The notes: generated by a model not told the origin, from the sequence alone. 64,000 nucleotides of DNA from Ardenticatenaceae bacterium (GCA_020634565.1 JACKBN010000006.1:1-64000), one strand, 5' to 3'; positions 43,053 to 52,094 are shown, counted from the first letter of the stretch. Program-made: numbers and translations.

Positions 43053-44093
43053 ATGCGTTTAGGAATCATGTTGGGCTACGCCGGGCGGCGCATTGAGCTG
43101 CCGGTGGAGCTGGTAAAAGAAGCGGATCGGCTGGGCGTGTACGCTATCTGGACGGCCGAAGCGTACGGGTCGGATGCGGTGTCGCCGCTGGCCTGGCTGG
43201 GGGCGCAAACGGAAAACATCAAGCTGGGCACGGCCATTATGCAGATGCCCGGTCGTACTCCTGCTAATGCGGCCATGACGGCAATGACGCTGAACCAGCT
43301 TTCCGGTGGGCGCTTTTTGATGGGTCTGGGCCTTTCTGGGCCACAGGTGGTGGAAGGGTGGCATGGCGAGAGTTACGGCCGTCCGCTCACCCGCTCCCGC
43401 GAGTATGTAGACATCGTCCGGGCCATCTTCAAGCGCGAAGCGCCGGTGCAGTACGACGGCAAGCTGTACCAGATTCCCTACCAGGGCAAAGGGGCCACTG
43501 GCCTGGGCAAGCCGCTCAAAAGCACGTTGGAAGCTGCGCCCGACATCCCGATCTATCTGGCAGCCATCGGTCCGCAAAATGTGGAGCTCACCGCCGAAAT
43601 CGCTGACGGCTGGCTGCCCATCTTCTTTTCGCCTAGCAAATACGACGAAATCTACAAGCCGCACATCGAAGCGGGCTTTGCCAAGGCTGGCGGGGGAAAG
43701 TCCATCGCCAATTTTGATATTGCCCCCACCGTTTCGGTGGTGATTCATGATGATGTGGAGGTGGCGTACAACATGTTACGGCCGTTCCTGGCCCTCTACA
43801 TCGGCGGCATGGGTGCCAAAGGCAAAAACTTCTACACCAATTTGGCCGGTCGCTACGGCTACGAAGCCGAAGCCGAGGAAATTCAGGATTTGTACTTGGC
43901 AGGCGACAAAGGCATGGCGATGATGAAGGTTCCCGGTGCGCTCATCGACGATGTGGCCCTGGTTGGCCCCCGCGAGCGCGTCAAGGAGCGGCTGTCGCTC
44001 TGGCTCAATTCACCCGTCACCACCATGAACATCACTGTCTTTGACGTGGAAACGCTGCGCACGATGGTGGAATTGTTGGCTGAGCTGTCTTGA
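43053..44093 (+). CDS. LLM-class (F420-dependent-type) oxidoreductase
   Basis: About 346 residues from ATG 43053 (GGAGGG upstream; longer frames lack a ribosome site). A luciferase-like TIM barrel: MRLGIMLGYAG, YAIWTAEAYGSDAVSPLAWLGAQT, IKLGTAIMQMPGRTPANAAMTAMTLNQLSGGRFLMGLGLSG, and DIPIYLAAIGPQNVELTAEIADGWLP. These match F420-dependent LLM enzymes, which reduce or oxidise small molecules with F420 or FMN. No F420 synthesis gene is in the window, so the cofactor is inferred from the family. Confidence 0.9.
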   Translation: MRLGIMLGYAGRRIELPVELVKEADRLGVYAIWTAEAYGSDAVSPLAWLGAQTENIKLGTAIMQMPGRTPANAAMTAMTLNQLSGGRFLMGLGLSGPQVVEGWHGESYGRPLTRSREYVDIVRAIFKREAPVQYDGKLYQIPYQGKGATGLGKPLKSTLEAAPDIPIYLAAIGPQNVELTAEIADGWLPIFFSPSKYDEIYKPHIEAGFAKAGGGKSIANFDIAPTVSVVIHDDVEVAYNMLRPFLALYIGGMGAKGKNFYTNLAGRYGYEAEAEEIQDLYLAGDKGMAMMKVPGALIDDVALVGPRERVKERLSLWLNSPVTTMNITVFDVETLRTMVELLAELS

Positions 44094-44192
44094 TTATCGG
44101 CACGGTGAAAAAGCTGTGGGTAAGTTGTGGATAATCGGCCATAAGCCCAGCAAATGTTGTGAATAAATCGGCAAAAGTCGAGCAAATCCCCG

Positions 44193-44221
44193 TTGATTAA
44201 ATAGAACGCGCGTGCTAGAAT
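44193..44221 (+). promoter_or_regulatory. sigma-70-type promoter of the AraC gene
   Basis: TTGATT (44193-44198), 17 bases, TAGAAT (44216-44221). It lies 45 bp before the ATG at 44267. The TAGAAT -10 is shared with the tRNA-Glu promoter and the region before 24864. Confidence 0.75.
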
Positions 44222-44266
44222 TTGGCTATCTTTTGCTCTACTCGCTGAACTGCAAGAGGACCAGAC

Positions 44267-44944
44267 ATGACCATCGTTTTTGAGCAACGCGCTTCAGATT
44301 CGCCCTACATTGAATCTGTTACCCACGGGTATACGTTGAGTAACGGCCGTACCACTCGCCCCGCCGAATATTGCTGGCACATGGTCTTTGTCAAAGAACA
44401 TGGCAGCTTTCACCCCATCATTGCCGGTCCCTTCACCTCGGCGGGCGATGTCTCCTGGGGAAAAGATGCAGAAGTACTCTGGCTCAAATTTAAGCCGGGC
44501 GTTTTCATGCCGCACTTACCGTTCAGTCATTTGCTCAACAGCGAGATAGCGCTGCCAGAGGCAACCGGCCAAGCATTCTGGCTCAAAAGCGCAACCTGGG
44601 CCTCCCCCACCTTTGAAAATGCCGAAGTTTTTGTCAACAGGCTGATAAAGGATGAAATCTTGGTGCACGATTCGGTGGTGAGCGCCGTTCTGCAAGGCCA
44701 GCCGCACGACATGGCCCCACGAACGGTGCGCCATCGCTTTCAACGCGCTACCGGGCAGACGCAAAAGCAAATTCAACAGGCCAGGCGCGCCCTGCAAGCC
44801 TCATCACTATTGCAAAACGGCACCTCCATTCTGGATACCGCCTACCAGCTTGGCTACACGGACCAATCCCACCTGACGCACGCACTCAAACTGTTTGTTG
44901 GCCATACGCCAGGCCAGCTCACCCCGCAGAAAAATCCCGCATAA
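44267..44944 (+). CDS. AraC-family regulator
   Basis: 225 residues. The N-terminal part is beta-rich (YTLSNGRTTRPAEYCWHMVFVKEHG). The C-terminal helix-turn-helix contains ILDTAYQLGYTDQSHLTHALKLFVGHTPGQLT, the conserved second helix-turn-helix of AraC. RTVRHRFQRATGQTQKQIQQARRA forms part of the first. Its own promoter lies at 44193. The VOC protein gene follows after about 125 bp, perhaps as its target. Confidence 0.87.
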   Translation: MTIVFEQRASDSPYIESVTHGYTLSNGRTTRPAEYCWHMVFVKEHGSFHPIIAGPFTSAGDVSWGKDAEVLWLKFKPGVFMPHLPFSHLLNSEIALPEATGQAFWLKSATWASPTFENAEVFVNRLIKDEILVHDSVVSAVLQGQPHDMAPRTVRHRFQRATGQTQKQIQQARRALQASSLLQNGTSILDTAYQLGYTDQSHLTHALKLFVGHTPGQLTPQKNPA

Positions 44945-45070
44945 CTTTGCCATTTTTTACAAGACAACCGCCCTGGCCGCTGGTTACAATGCAATCGTAA
45001 TTTCCGAAGGGCGTGCGTGGGGCAAAACTGGCCACCACAAGTCCATCATCAAAAAAATTGGAGAGTAAAC

Positions 45071-45532
45071 ATGTCAAAAGTAACCCCGTTTTTAATGTTC
45101 AACGATCAGATGGAGGCGGCTATCGAGTTTTACACGGCTACGTTTCCTGACTCAGAAATCAAGACCATTGCCCGCAATGGCAGTGATGGCCCCGTCATGT
45201 CCGCCGAATTTGTAGTTGGCGGACAAAAGTTCATGGGCTACAACGGCGGCTCGCATTTTACATTTACCGATGGCTTTTCGCTTTACGTTGATTGCGAAAA
45301 TCAGGCAGAAGTGGATGAATATTGGACCAAGCTCTTGGCTGCCGGGGCAACCCCCGTGCAGTGCGGTTGGATTACCGATCCCTTCGGCATTTCCTGGCAA
45401 ATCGTGCCGCGACGCTTCATGGAACTGATCGGTGGCGATAACCCCGCAAAAGTTCAGGCAGTGATGGCCGCCATGATGGAGATGATCAAGCTAGACGTCG
45501 CAGCGTTGGAGAAAGCGTATCAGGATGCATAG
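45071..45532 (+). CDS. VOC-superfamily (PhnB-like) protein
   Basis: About 153 residues from ATG 45071 (GGAGAGTAAAC upstream). The PhnB-like two-half fold reads VTPFLMFNDQMEAAIEFYTATFPDSEI and later VDEYWTKLLAAGATPVQCGWITDPFGISWQIVPRRF. These proteins act as small-molecule enzymes or resistance proteins, and the substrate cannot be told. A TACAAT at 44985-44990 may be its -10. Confidence 0.85.
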   Translation: MSKVTPFLMFNDQMEAAIEFYTATFPDSEIKTIARNGSDGPVMSAEFVVGGQKFMGYNGGSHFTFTDGFSLYVDCENQAEVDEYWTKLLAAGATPVQCGWITDPFGISWQIVPRRFMELIGGDNPAKVQAVMAAMMEMIKLDVAALEKAYQDA

Positions 45533-45562
45533 CCAAAAACTTCGTCAGCAGAGGGGCTGGTA

Positions 45563-46921
45563 TTACGTATTGAAATAAACCGTCACGCGCAGCCCGCTTC
45601 CCGGTGTGTTTTCGGCGTGGATACGGCCGTTCATCCCCAACACCAACTGCTTCACAATCGCCAAACCAAGTCCCGCCCCGCCCGATGAGCGGTTGCGGGA
45701 CTTTTCGGCGCGCCAGAACCGGTCAAACAGATGCGGCAAATCTTCCTCCGGCACGCCCGCGCCAGAGTCCGCTACCGACAGCGCCACGCCGTTCCCCTCT
45801 CGCTGCACCGCAACCGCGATGTGGCCCCCATCCGGCACGTGGCGCAGGGCATTGCTAAGCAGATTGCTCACCACCTGCCCCACTCGCTGCGGATCGGCGG
45901 TGACGGCTGGCAGGTCGGGAGCAGTAGCCACCGTCAGCGTCACATTTTTGTCCAACGCTTCGGCTTCAAAGAGAACGGCCGTTTGCGCCGCAATCTCATC
46001 CAGGTAAACATCTTGGGCCGCAATGGGCAGATGGCCTGTTTCGGCCAGCGTCAGCAGGCGCAAATCATCCACCAACTTTTGCAGCAGATGCGTCTGAATC
46101 ACCGCCGGGGCGATGTGCGCCTCGTCTGGCTCATAGATGCCGTCCAAAATGCCCTCCAACCGGCCGCGCAAAATTGTTAGCGGCGTGCGCAGTTCGTGAG
46201 CGATGTCGGCCAACATGTTGCGCCGCTGTTCCTCGTTGGCTTGCAGCGTATCTACCATCTGGTTGAACGCATCCCCCAGCGCCCGAAAATCATCCGGGCC
46301 GCTCACATCGGCCGCCCGCGCCGATAAATCGCCAGCGGTTACTTCCTGGGCGGCGGCAATCACCTCTGCCAGCGGCGTGACGATGCGGCGCGTGAGCAAA
46401 AAGCCAATCAGCAGCGTCACCAGCGCCGTGCTGACGGCAATCGTCACCAGTGGCACCGCGCCCAGCACCACAAACAGCGGCGGCGCACTGAGCGGGCTGG
46501 TCAAAATGAGCGTGCCCACTGTTTGGTCCGCAACCTGTACGGTGAATGGCACTTCGCCTACGCCGGATTCGTAAAGCTCACCCAATTCAGCAGGACCAGA
46601 CAACACACGGCCGTTTTCATCCAACAACACCAACTGCTGCCACGTTTCTGGGCTGTCATCTGGCGGCGCGTCCCATAGCGCAGCCACGCCCTCCCAACTG
46701 CCCTGCACCAGGTAATACGTTTTCAAGATGGCCAGCTGCTCGGGCGGGAAACTGGCTTCCTCATCGCCGGGGCCGCGCAGCATAATCGCCAGCAGCCCGG
46801 CCAGCAGCAGCAGCGCGGTTAACGCCACCGCGCCAAACACTTTGAACAACAACCAAAAGAGGCGGCGACGGATTTGGGTGGCTTGGAAACGGCCGTTTCC
46901 CCCCGACCCTTGCTTACTCAT
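45563..46921 (-). CDS. two-component sensor histidine kinase
   Basis: About 452 residues from ATG 46921 (a longer reading starts at 46939). Two helices bracket a short external domain (about 20-40 and 155-180). Then come a HAMP-like segment (LLTRRIVTPLAEVIAAAQEVTAGDLSARAADV), the H-box IAHELRTPLTILRGRLEG, the N-box LLSNALRHVPDGG, the G-boxes VADSGAGVPEEDL and GGAGLGLAIVKQ. It autophosphorylates and passes phosphate to the response regulator whose gene it overlaps by 8 bp. Its position downstream of the molybdenum operon suggests regulation of that operon (inference). Confidence 0.93.
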   Translation of the reverse strand: MSKQGSGGNGRFQATQIRRRLFWLLFKVFGAVALTALLLLAGLLAIMLRGPGDEEASFPPEQLAILKTYYLVQGSWEGVAALWDAPPDDSPETWQQLVLLDENGRVLSGPAELGELYESGVGEVPFTVQVADQTVGTLILTSPLSAPPLFVVLGAVPLVTIAVSTALVTLLIGFLLTRRIVTPLAEVIAAAQEVTAGDLSARAADVSGPDDFRALGDAFNQMVDTLQANEEQRRNMLADIAHELRTPLTILRGRLEGILDGIYEPDEAHIAPAVIQTHLLQKLVDDLRLLTLAETGHLPIAAQDVYLDEIAAQTAVLFEAEALDKNVTLTVATAPDLPAVTADPQRVGQVVSNLLSNALRHVPDGGHIAVAVQREGNGVALSVADSGAGVPEEDLPHLFDRFWRAEKSRNRSSGGAGLGLAIVKQLVLGMNGRIHAENTPGSGLRVTVYFNT

Positions 46922-47612
46922 CCCCGCTCTGCTCCGCAAATTTGTAACCGACGCCGTGCACCGTCACCACGTATTCTGATCCGTTGTTTGGACCCCGCAG
47001 CTTGCGCCGCAGGTTGCGGATGTGGGAGTCGATGGCCCGTTCGTAGCTGGCAAAGGTGATGCCGTGAACGGCCGTTAACAACTGCGCCCGTGAGAAAATC
47101 CGCCCCGGTTGGCTGGCCAACGTCGCCAAAATGTCAAACTCCGAGGGCGTCAGTCGCTCTTCCCGATCCGGCAGCACCACCACGTAGCGCGCTCGATCCA
47201 ACGTTAAATCCCCGGCGCGAATGAGATCAGATGTTGTTGCATTGCCACCAGTCGTCCGGCGCAGCACCGCCCGCACCCGCGCCGTCAGTTCACGGGCGCT
47301 GAACGGCTTCGTCATGTAGTCGTCCGCGCCCAACTCCAGACCGATTAGCTTGTCGCTCTCCTCCACCCGCGCCGTGAGCATGATGATGGGCGTGTCGCTT
47401 TCTCGCCGCAGCGTGCGGCAAACGTCCAGACCATCCATCCCCGGCAGCAGCAAATCCAGCACAATCAGGTCAGGTCGGTGGCGGCGAGCCAAAGCTAGGC
47501 CGTCGGGGCCGCTGTTGGCGGACAGCACGTTAAACCCGGCCGCTTTCAGGTAATCGCGGCAGATGTCCACAATCTGTGGTTCATCATCAACAACTAAAAT
47601 CGTCTCGTTCAT
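46914..47612 (-). CDS. OmpR/PhoB-family response regulator
   Basis: About 232 residues from ATG 47612. The receiver domain carries DDE (about 9-11), the phospho-acceptor Asp in LIVLDLLLPGMDG (about 52), and a Lys in MTKPF. The winged-helix DNA-binding end reads LTPSEFDILATLASQPGRIFSRAQLLTAVHG...IDSHIRNLRRKLR...VHGVGYKF. It is followed with overlap by its kinase. Confidence 0.95.
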   Translation of the reverse strand: MNETILVVDDEPQIVDICRDYLKAAGFNVLSANSGPDGLALARRHRPDLIVLDLLLPGMDGLDVCRTLRRESDTPIIMLTARVEESDKLIGLELGADDYMTKPFSARELTARVRAVLRRTTGGNATTSDLIRAGDLTLDRARYVVVLPDREERLTPSEFDILATLASQPGRIFSRAQLLTAVHGITFASYERAIDSHIRNLRRKLRGPNNGSEYVVTVHGVGYKFAEQSGDE

Positions 47613-47695
47613 TGGCGTTTTGTCTTGGCTCCAATGGGCAATCGGTTTCCGAATGACGTCAATCATCATGGATTATACGCTCCTGCAAACGGGTC

Positions 47696-48367
47696 TCAAA
47701 CAGACAATAGTTTGGGCTGTACGGCCGTTGCCCAGCTGCGAATCGCATTCCAGTCGCGGTAATCGCCATCGGTGTCGTCCTCAGCAAAGGCACGATACAG
47801 CTGCGCCATGGCAAACGACATCTTGCTGTAGTCCAGCGCTCCGGCAAAGTGGCCCACATCCACCGGCTGGACGGCAGGGAACTGCGCCCGCACTGCGTCC
47901 AGGTGGCTGTCGATTTGTTGGCGAATTTCTGGTCGATTCCCCGCCAAACCTAGCGTCATGCTGGTGGTAAAAAACGCGGTTGGGATGCGACTCAGGGCCG
48001 CTTCGTGGGTTTGCACAAAGGTTACTGCGTCTGGTTTCCACGCCTCAGACTGAATGGGCGCGCCGAGGACAACGGCATCGTAGCCGGATAGATCGGTTAC
48101 ATTGGTGATGGAGAGGACATCAACGGCCGTTCCTCCACCACAAAACACCTCACCAATCGCTTCAGCCACTTCACTGGTTGAGCCATACTGGCTGGCATAC
48201 GCGACCAGAATCTTTTTGCCATTGCTGTTTGCATTGCAGGTGATAGTTGCAAAATCAATTTCTGGCTGGCGCACGGTCAAATAGGTCAATCCGCCACCAG
48301 CGACAACAGTGGTGCTCGCGGCCATTAATAAAAATTGTCGTCTGCTCATTTTCTTTGCTTGTGTCAT
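47696..48367 (-). CDS. Tat-exported flavodoxin-like protein
   Basis: 223 residues. The leader MSRRQFLLMAASTTVVAGGG has the twin-arginine motif (SRRQFL). A flavodoxin fold then reads KKILVAYASQYGSTSEVAEAIGEVF (the FMN phosphate loop), YDAVVLGAPIQSEAWKPDAVTF, and a C-terminal DYRDWNAIRSWATAV. It resembles HemG-type flavodoxins (menaquinone-dependent protoporphyrinogen oxidase) but carries a Tat signal, so it works outside the cytoplasm. It follows the molybdopterin subunit on the same strand. Confidence 0.88.
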   Translation of the reverse strand: MTQAKKMSRRQFLLMAASTTVVAGGGLTYLTVRQPEIDFATITCNANSNGKKILVAYASQYGSTSEVAEAIGEVFCGGGTAVDVLSITNVTDLSGYDAVVLGAPIQSEAWKPDAVTFVQTHEAALSRIPTAFFTTSMTLGLAGNRPEIRQQIDSHLDAVRAQFPAVQPVDVGHFAGALDYSKMSFAMAQLYRAFAEDDTDGDYRDWNAIRSWATAVQPKLLSV

Positions 48368-48390
48368 TGTTAGTCTCCTGTTAGTTAAAT

Positions 48391-48457
48391 GGGACGCCGA
48401 TGAACGCGGATGACGCAGATTTTTCTTCTTATCCGCGTTTATCGGCGTTAATTCGCG
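48391..48457. repeat. GATGAACGCGGAT-type dispersed repeat
   Basis: GACGCCGATGAACGCGGATGACGCAGAT and its reverse-like half TTATCCGCGTTTATCGGCGTTAATTCGCG form an inverted pair between two genes. A second copy lies at 50726-50795. Confidence 0.6.
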
Positions 48458-50703
48458 TCCTGTTCCTTCAATTCATTGGGATCAATCGGTATTGACCGAA
48501 TTCGCTTGCCGGTGGCGGCAAACACGGCGTTGAGCACCGCCGGGGCGGTGGTGGGCACGCCTGCTTCGCCAGCTCCCGTTGGCGGCAGTGTGCTGGGTAC
48601 CAGATGCACTTCTACTTCTGGCATCTCGTTCATGCGTAGCAGTTGAAAATCGTGGTAATTGCTTTGCACTACCTGGCTGTCCTTGACGGTGATGCTGCTT
48701 TTGAGGGCGGCGGTCAGGCCAAAGGCGACGCCGCCTTCAATTTGGGCCGTCACCAGCTTGGGATTGACCACAGTGCCACAGTCCACCACCATCACCATGC
48801 GATGTACGGTAACGTGCCCTTCCTCCGAGACGGACACCTCGGCGACGCTGCAAACGCGCGTCTCCTGAAAATTGACCGCCGCCATGCCTTGGTAGATGCC
48901 ATCGTGAGACGGCCGTCCCCAATCCGCTTTTTCTGCTGCAAATTGCAGTACGTGCTGTAAACGGGCATCGCCATCAGCCAGCCGGTAGCGCAGCACAAAG
49001 GGGTCTTCGCCTGTCGCTGCCGCAATTTCATCAATAAAGCTTTCCACCACAAACGTGTTTTTGGAAAAAGCAACGGAGCGCCAAAAGCCAATCGGCACGC
49101 CGGGATCATCGTTGACGTGGTTGACCTGCACATTGGTCAGCGTAGGATAAGGCAGTGGGCCAGCGCCCTCTTTAGCAAAATCGCCCGGCACGCCCATTCC
49201 CGCCACTTGTCCGGCTACCGATCCGGCCACATTGCGTGCCAGGCGGGGCAAAAAGTAGGGCAGCATCGACGGAATCAGCCGCTTGATGCCCTGTGGCATA
49301 AAGTCCGGGCCAATAATTTTGTGCTGCCAGGCAACCAATTTGCCAGCATCGTCTAGCCCTGCATCGAGCACGTTGTATGCGGCGGGACGGTAAAACCCGT
49401 GGCGCATATCTTCATCCCGCGTCCAGATGACTTTGACTGGCCGTTCTATTTCCTTGGCAATTGCTACGGCTTCGGCCACGTAATCGACGTTGATGCGACG
49501 GCCGTATCCGCCCCCCAGATAGGTGGTATAGATGTCTACATCTTCGTAAGCCAGTCCGGTCAGTTTGGCCGCAATTTCCTGTGACGCATCCTGATGCTGC
49601 GTGGGTGCCCAGACCTGGCAACGGCCGTTTGCCACCAGCGCGGTGCAGTTCATTGGCTCCGGCGTGGCGTGCGTTTGGTAGGGCAGCTCGTAGACGGCGT
49701 GAATTGTTTGCACCGCGCTGGCCATTGCCGTTGGTGCATCGCCGAGCTCAAAAGCAGGCTCTCCCGGCTCCGTTTCTGCTAGCTGCCGCCATGTTTCGCG
49801 GATTTGGTCGCTGGAAACCGGATTTTGCGGTTCGCTCCATTCCAATTGCAGTCTGTAAGCCGCTTGCCGCGCCTGCCAGAAGGTGTCAGCGACAACCGCC
49901 ACGCCGCCGTCAATCTCCAGCACCTCGTGTACGCCGGGCATTGCCAGCGCGTCTGCTGCCTCAACGTTGCGCAGAGTGGCGTCGAAGGTGGGAGGATGGA
50001 TCACCGTGGCAATCAGCATGTCGGGTAGCTGCACGTCAATGCCGAAGATGGCTTCGCCGCGACTTTTAACGGCCGTGTCCAGCCGCGCGATGGGCTGACC
50101 GATCAGCTTGAAATCTTTGGGTTGCTTCAGCGGTGGATCCGTGGGAATGGGCAGCGTGGCTGCAATCGGAGCCAGTTGGCCATAGGTGAGGCGCTCGCCC
50201 GTTGGGGTGTGGATGATGGTACTGGTTTCGGCCTGGCAAACGGCCGTTTCCACCTCCCAGGTCATCGCTGCGGCTGTAATCAGCATTTCCCGTGCCGCTG
50301 CGCCTGCCCGCCGTAAAATGTCCCAAGAGGTGCGCGTGCTGGTGCTGTCGCCGGTAAACTGCGAGTTGAACGCCGGGTTTTTGTAAACAGATTCGGCCGG
50401 TGCGATTTCGACGGCAATTTTGTTCCAATCTGCTTCTAGTTCCTCGGCCACAATCATCGCCAACCCGGTGGTGACACCCTGTCCCATTTCGGAATGGTTG
50501 ATGCGCACTGTGATACTGTTGTCGGGGGCAATGCGCAGCCAGGCGTTGGGCGTGAACCCTTCTGCTTGGTCTCCCCAAACGGCCGTTTCCTCTTTTACCA
50601 GTTCGCCACCAAACCCGAAGTAAACGCCCAGCAGCAGCCCCGTGCCACCTACGGCACCCAGCTTCATAAAACTGCGGCGGCTCATTTTTGCTTTCTTACT
50701 CAT
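48448..50703 (-). CDS. Tat-exported molybdopterin-binding subunit (isoquinoline 1-oxidoreductase/aldehyde oxidase-like)
   Basis: About 751 residues from ATG 50703 (AGGAGGCAAAG upstream). A longer reading from 50784 would translate dispersed-repeat DNA. The leader SRRSFMKLGAVGG is a Tat signal. The body matches the IorB-type molybdopterin large subunit: HSEMGQGVTTGLAMIVAEELEADW, GDSTSTRTSWDILRRAGAAARE, YLGGGYGRRINVDYVAEAVAIA (the molybdopterin-binding loop) and GEAGVPTTAPAVLNAVFAATGKRIR at the end. It hydroxylates heterocycles or oxidises aldehydes. The gene downstream encodes the exported flavodoxin, and the one upstream its 2Fe-2S subunit. Confidence 0.92.
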   Translation of the reverse strand: MSKKAKMSRRSFMKLGAVGGTGLLLGVYFGFGGELVKEETAVWGDQAEGFTPNAWLRIAPDNSITVRINHSEMGQGVTTGLAMIVAEELEADWNKIAVEIAPAESVYKNPAFNSQFTGDSTSTRTSWDILRRAGAAAREMLITAAAMTWEVETAVCQAETSTIIHTPTGERLTYGQLAPIAATLPIPTDPPLKQPKDFKLIGQPIARLDTAVKSRGEAIFGIDVQLPDMLIATVIHPPTFDATLRNVEAADALAMPGVHEVLEIDGGVAVVADTFWQARQAAYRLQLEWSEPQNPVSSDQIRETWRQLAETEPGEPAFELGDAPTAMASAVQTIHAVYELPYQTHATPEPMNCTALVANGRCQVWAPTQHQDASQEIAAKLTGLAYEDVDIYTTYLGGGYGRRINVDYVAEAVAIAKEIERPVKVIWTRDEDMRHGFYRPAAYNVLDAGLDDAGKLVAWQHKIIGPDFMPQGIKRLIPSMLPYFLPRLARNVAGSVAGQVAGMGVPGDFAKEGAGPLPYPTLTNVQVNHVNDDPGVPIGFWRSVAFSKNTFVVESFIDEIAAATGEDPFVLRYRLADGDARLQHVLQFAAEKADWGRPSHDGIYQGMAAVNFQETRVCSVAEVSVSEEGHVTVHRMVMVVDCGTVVNPKLVTAQIEGGVAFGLTAALKSSITVKDSQVVQSNYHDFQLLRMNEMPEVEVHLVPSTLPPTGAGEAGVPTTAPAVLNAVFAATGKRIRSIPIDPNELKEQDAN

Positions 50704-50725
50704 CTTTGCCTCCTGTAAAAAAATA

Positions 50726-50795
50726 GGACGCTGATGAACGCGGATAAACGCTGATCTTTTTGCATCTGCGTTAATCTGCGTCAATCTGCGGATTT
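50726..50795. repeat. GATGAACGCGGAT/AATCTGCG dispersed repeat
   Basis: GGACGCTGATGAACGCGGAT, then ATCTGCGTTAATCTGCGTCAATCTGCGGAT. This is the same mixture of units as at 48391 and 5177. It fills the gap between the 2Fe-2S and molybdopterin subunit genes. Confidence 0.65.
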
Positions 50796-51272
50796 TTATA
50801 GACCGTGCCCCGACGCGCTTTCAGCAACGGTGTGAATGGCGCGGCGAATGGCGAGATAGGTGCCGCAGCGGCAAAGCACGTCAGACATCACATCGTTAAC
50901 TTCGGCTTTGGTTGGCGTTGGGTTTTCGCGCAGCAGGGCAGCGGCGGTCATGATCTGCCCGGTCTGGCAGTAGCCGCATTGGGGCACATCCTCAGTTTGC
51001 CACGCATCATGCAGGGCGTCGGCCAGCGGGCCGGTCAGCCCTTCGATGGTGATGATTTGTTTGTTGATGACGGTGGAAACGGCCGTTGTGCAAGACTTCA
51101 CCGGTTGGCCATCCACATGCACCGTACAGGCACCGCAGTTTGAAATACCACAGCTATACTTTGCGCCGGTCAGGCCGAGCTGCTCGCGCAGTACCCACAG
51201 CAGCGGCGTGTTCGGGTCGATGTCGAGTTCGTAGTCAACGGTGTTGACGTTCAGGGTAATCATTTCGCTCAT
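50796..51272 (-). CDS. 2Fe-2S subunit of the molybdenum hydroxylase (IorA-like)
   Basis: 158 residues. The N-terminal plant-type ferredoxin cluster is CGISNCGACTV (with C at about 41, 46, 49, and another at about 61). The helical second domain binds a cluster through CGYCQTG and CRCGTY. It has no Tat leader, so it presumably rides out with the molybdopterin subunit. It transfers electrons from molybdopterin to an acceptor. The gene overlaps the upstream DUF4405 gene by 4 bp. Confidence 0.95.
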   Translation of the reverse strand: MSEMITLNVNTVDYELDIDPNTPLLWVLREQLGLTGAKYSCGISNCGACTVHVDGQPVKSCTTAVSTVINKQIITIEGLTGPLADALHDAWQTEDVPQCGYCQTGQIMTAAALLRENPTPTKAEVNDVMSDVLCRCGTYLAIRRAIHTVAESASGHGL

Positions 51273-51790
51273 TGGGAAGCTCCAGTTTGTTCTAGTTGAG
51301 GTTTGGGCAAGGTATCCCGCTGCGATAGTGCGATTACGAATTGCGTCACCGGCACAATCAGCAGCCGCGAGCCGTTATGCAGAATCCATTTCCAGTTCAG
51401 CGCCAGATGGGCAGCGGATAGGCCGGTGAACAGATAAAAACAAACGTTGTGGAAAGAGGTCACGTTGGGTGCATAGATGAGGGCGACAATGATGCCGCTG
51501 AAAGTGAGCAGTAAGAAAAGCAGCAGTAGTACCCAGTCGAGCAGCAGTTTTAACCGTAGCTTTACCGACATCTTCTTAGTAAACCGTTTGCTCATGCTCA
51601 CCAGCCACTGCCAATGCAGTGCCAGATGTATAAAAACAATGATGCTCAGCCCCAGCCCGATCCATTTGTGTAGTTGAACATTGGTGAAGGCCGTCACAGC
51701 CACGGCAATGAAAATCAGCAGCGTGACCGCATCTTGCCAGAAGTTGAGTTTCGTTTTGCTTATTTTGCGCGTGTTGATTGTCAGATTCAT
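51269..51790 (-). CDS. DUF4405-like four-helix membrane protein, possible haem b anchor
   Basis: About 173 residues from ATG 51790 (ACAGGAGCAG upstream). Four helices carry HKWIGLGLSIIVFIHLALHWQWLVS and YLFTGLSAAHLALNWKWILHNGS. The paired His residues in helices facing each other suggest haem b ligation, as in DUF4405/cytochrome b561-like domains. It heads the operon and could pass electrons from the exported molybdenum enzyme to the quinone pool. That role is inferred. Confidence 0.75.
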   Translation of the reverse strand: MNLTINTRKISKTKLNFWQDAVTLLIFIAVAVTAFTNVQLHKWIGLGLSIIVFIHLALHWQWLVSMSKRFTKKMSVKLRLKLLLDWVLLLLFLLLTFSGIIVALIYAPNVTSFHNVCFYLFTGLSAAHLALNWKWILHNGSRLLIVPVTQFVIALSQRDTLPKPQLEQTGASQ

Positions 51791-51891
51791 GTTTTCTGCT
51801 CCTGTTTTGTATCTGGCAGGGAGTATGCGGCTTAAATGTGCAGAAAATGTGCAGAAAGGGTGCGCTTGTGTGGAGAGTGAAAATCTAATTG

Positions 51892-51968
51892 AAGAAGCCA
51901 CAGAGGAAAAAGAGAAATCTGAGGAATAAACCTTCGCCTCAAAATCCTCTGTGCACTCTGTGGCTCAT
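51892..51968. repeat. CACAGAG/CTCTGTG inverted dispersed repeat
   Basis: AGCCACAGAGGA...AATCTGAGGA at 51892-51925 is followed by TCCTCTGTGCACTCTGTGGCT at 51947-51967, which is partly its reverse complement. Same family as the CACAGAG units at 361-387. Confidence 0.6.
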
Positions 51969-52008
51969 ATTCGGATGGGTACTAAATCTGACGTCAAGAT
52001 GAGCGGCA

Positions 52009-52037
52009 ATGACCGCAATCGTGGACCTTGTTATAAT
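52009..52037 (+). promoter_or_regulatory. probable promoter of the elp3 gene
   Basis: ATGACC (52009-52014), 17 bases, TATAAT (52032-52037). The -10 is perfect, the -35 weak. The elp3 start is 58 bp downstream. Confidence 0.6.
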
Positions 52038-52094
52038 GTGGGGAGATTTTGAGGAAACGGCCGTATCAACAACGCGCTCGGTTCAAGTGATTTT

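Noticed and set aside
46941..46962. TGTAACC...CGTC on the plus strand
   Set aside because: Lies inside the response-regulator gene with different spacing (12) and no downstream gene in that direction.
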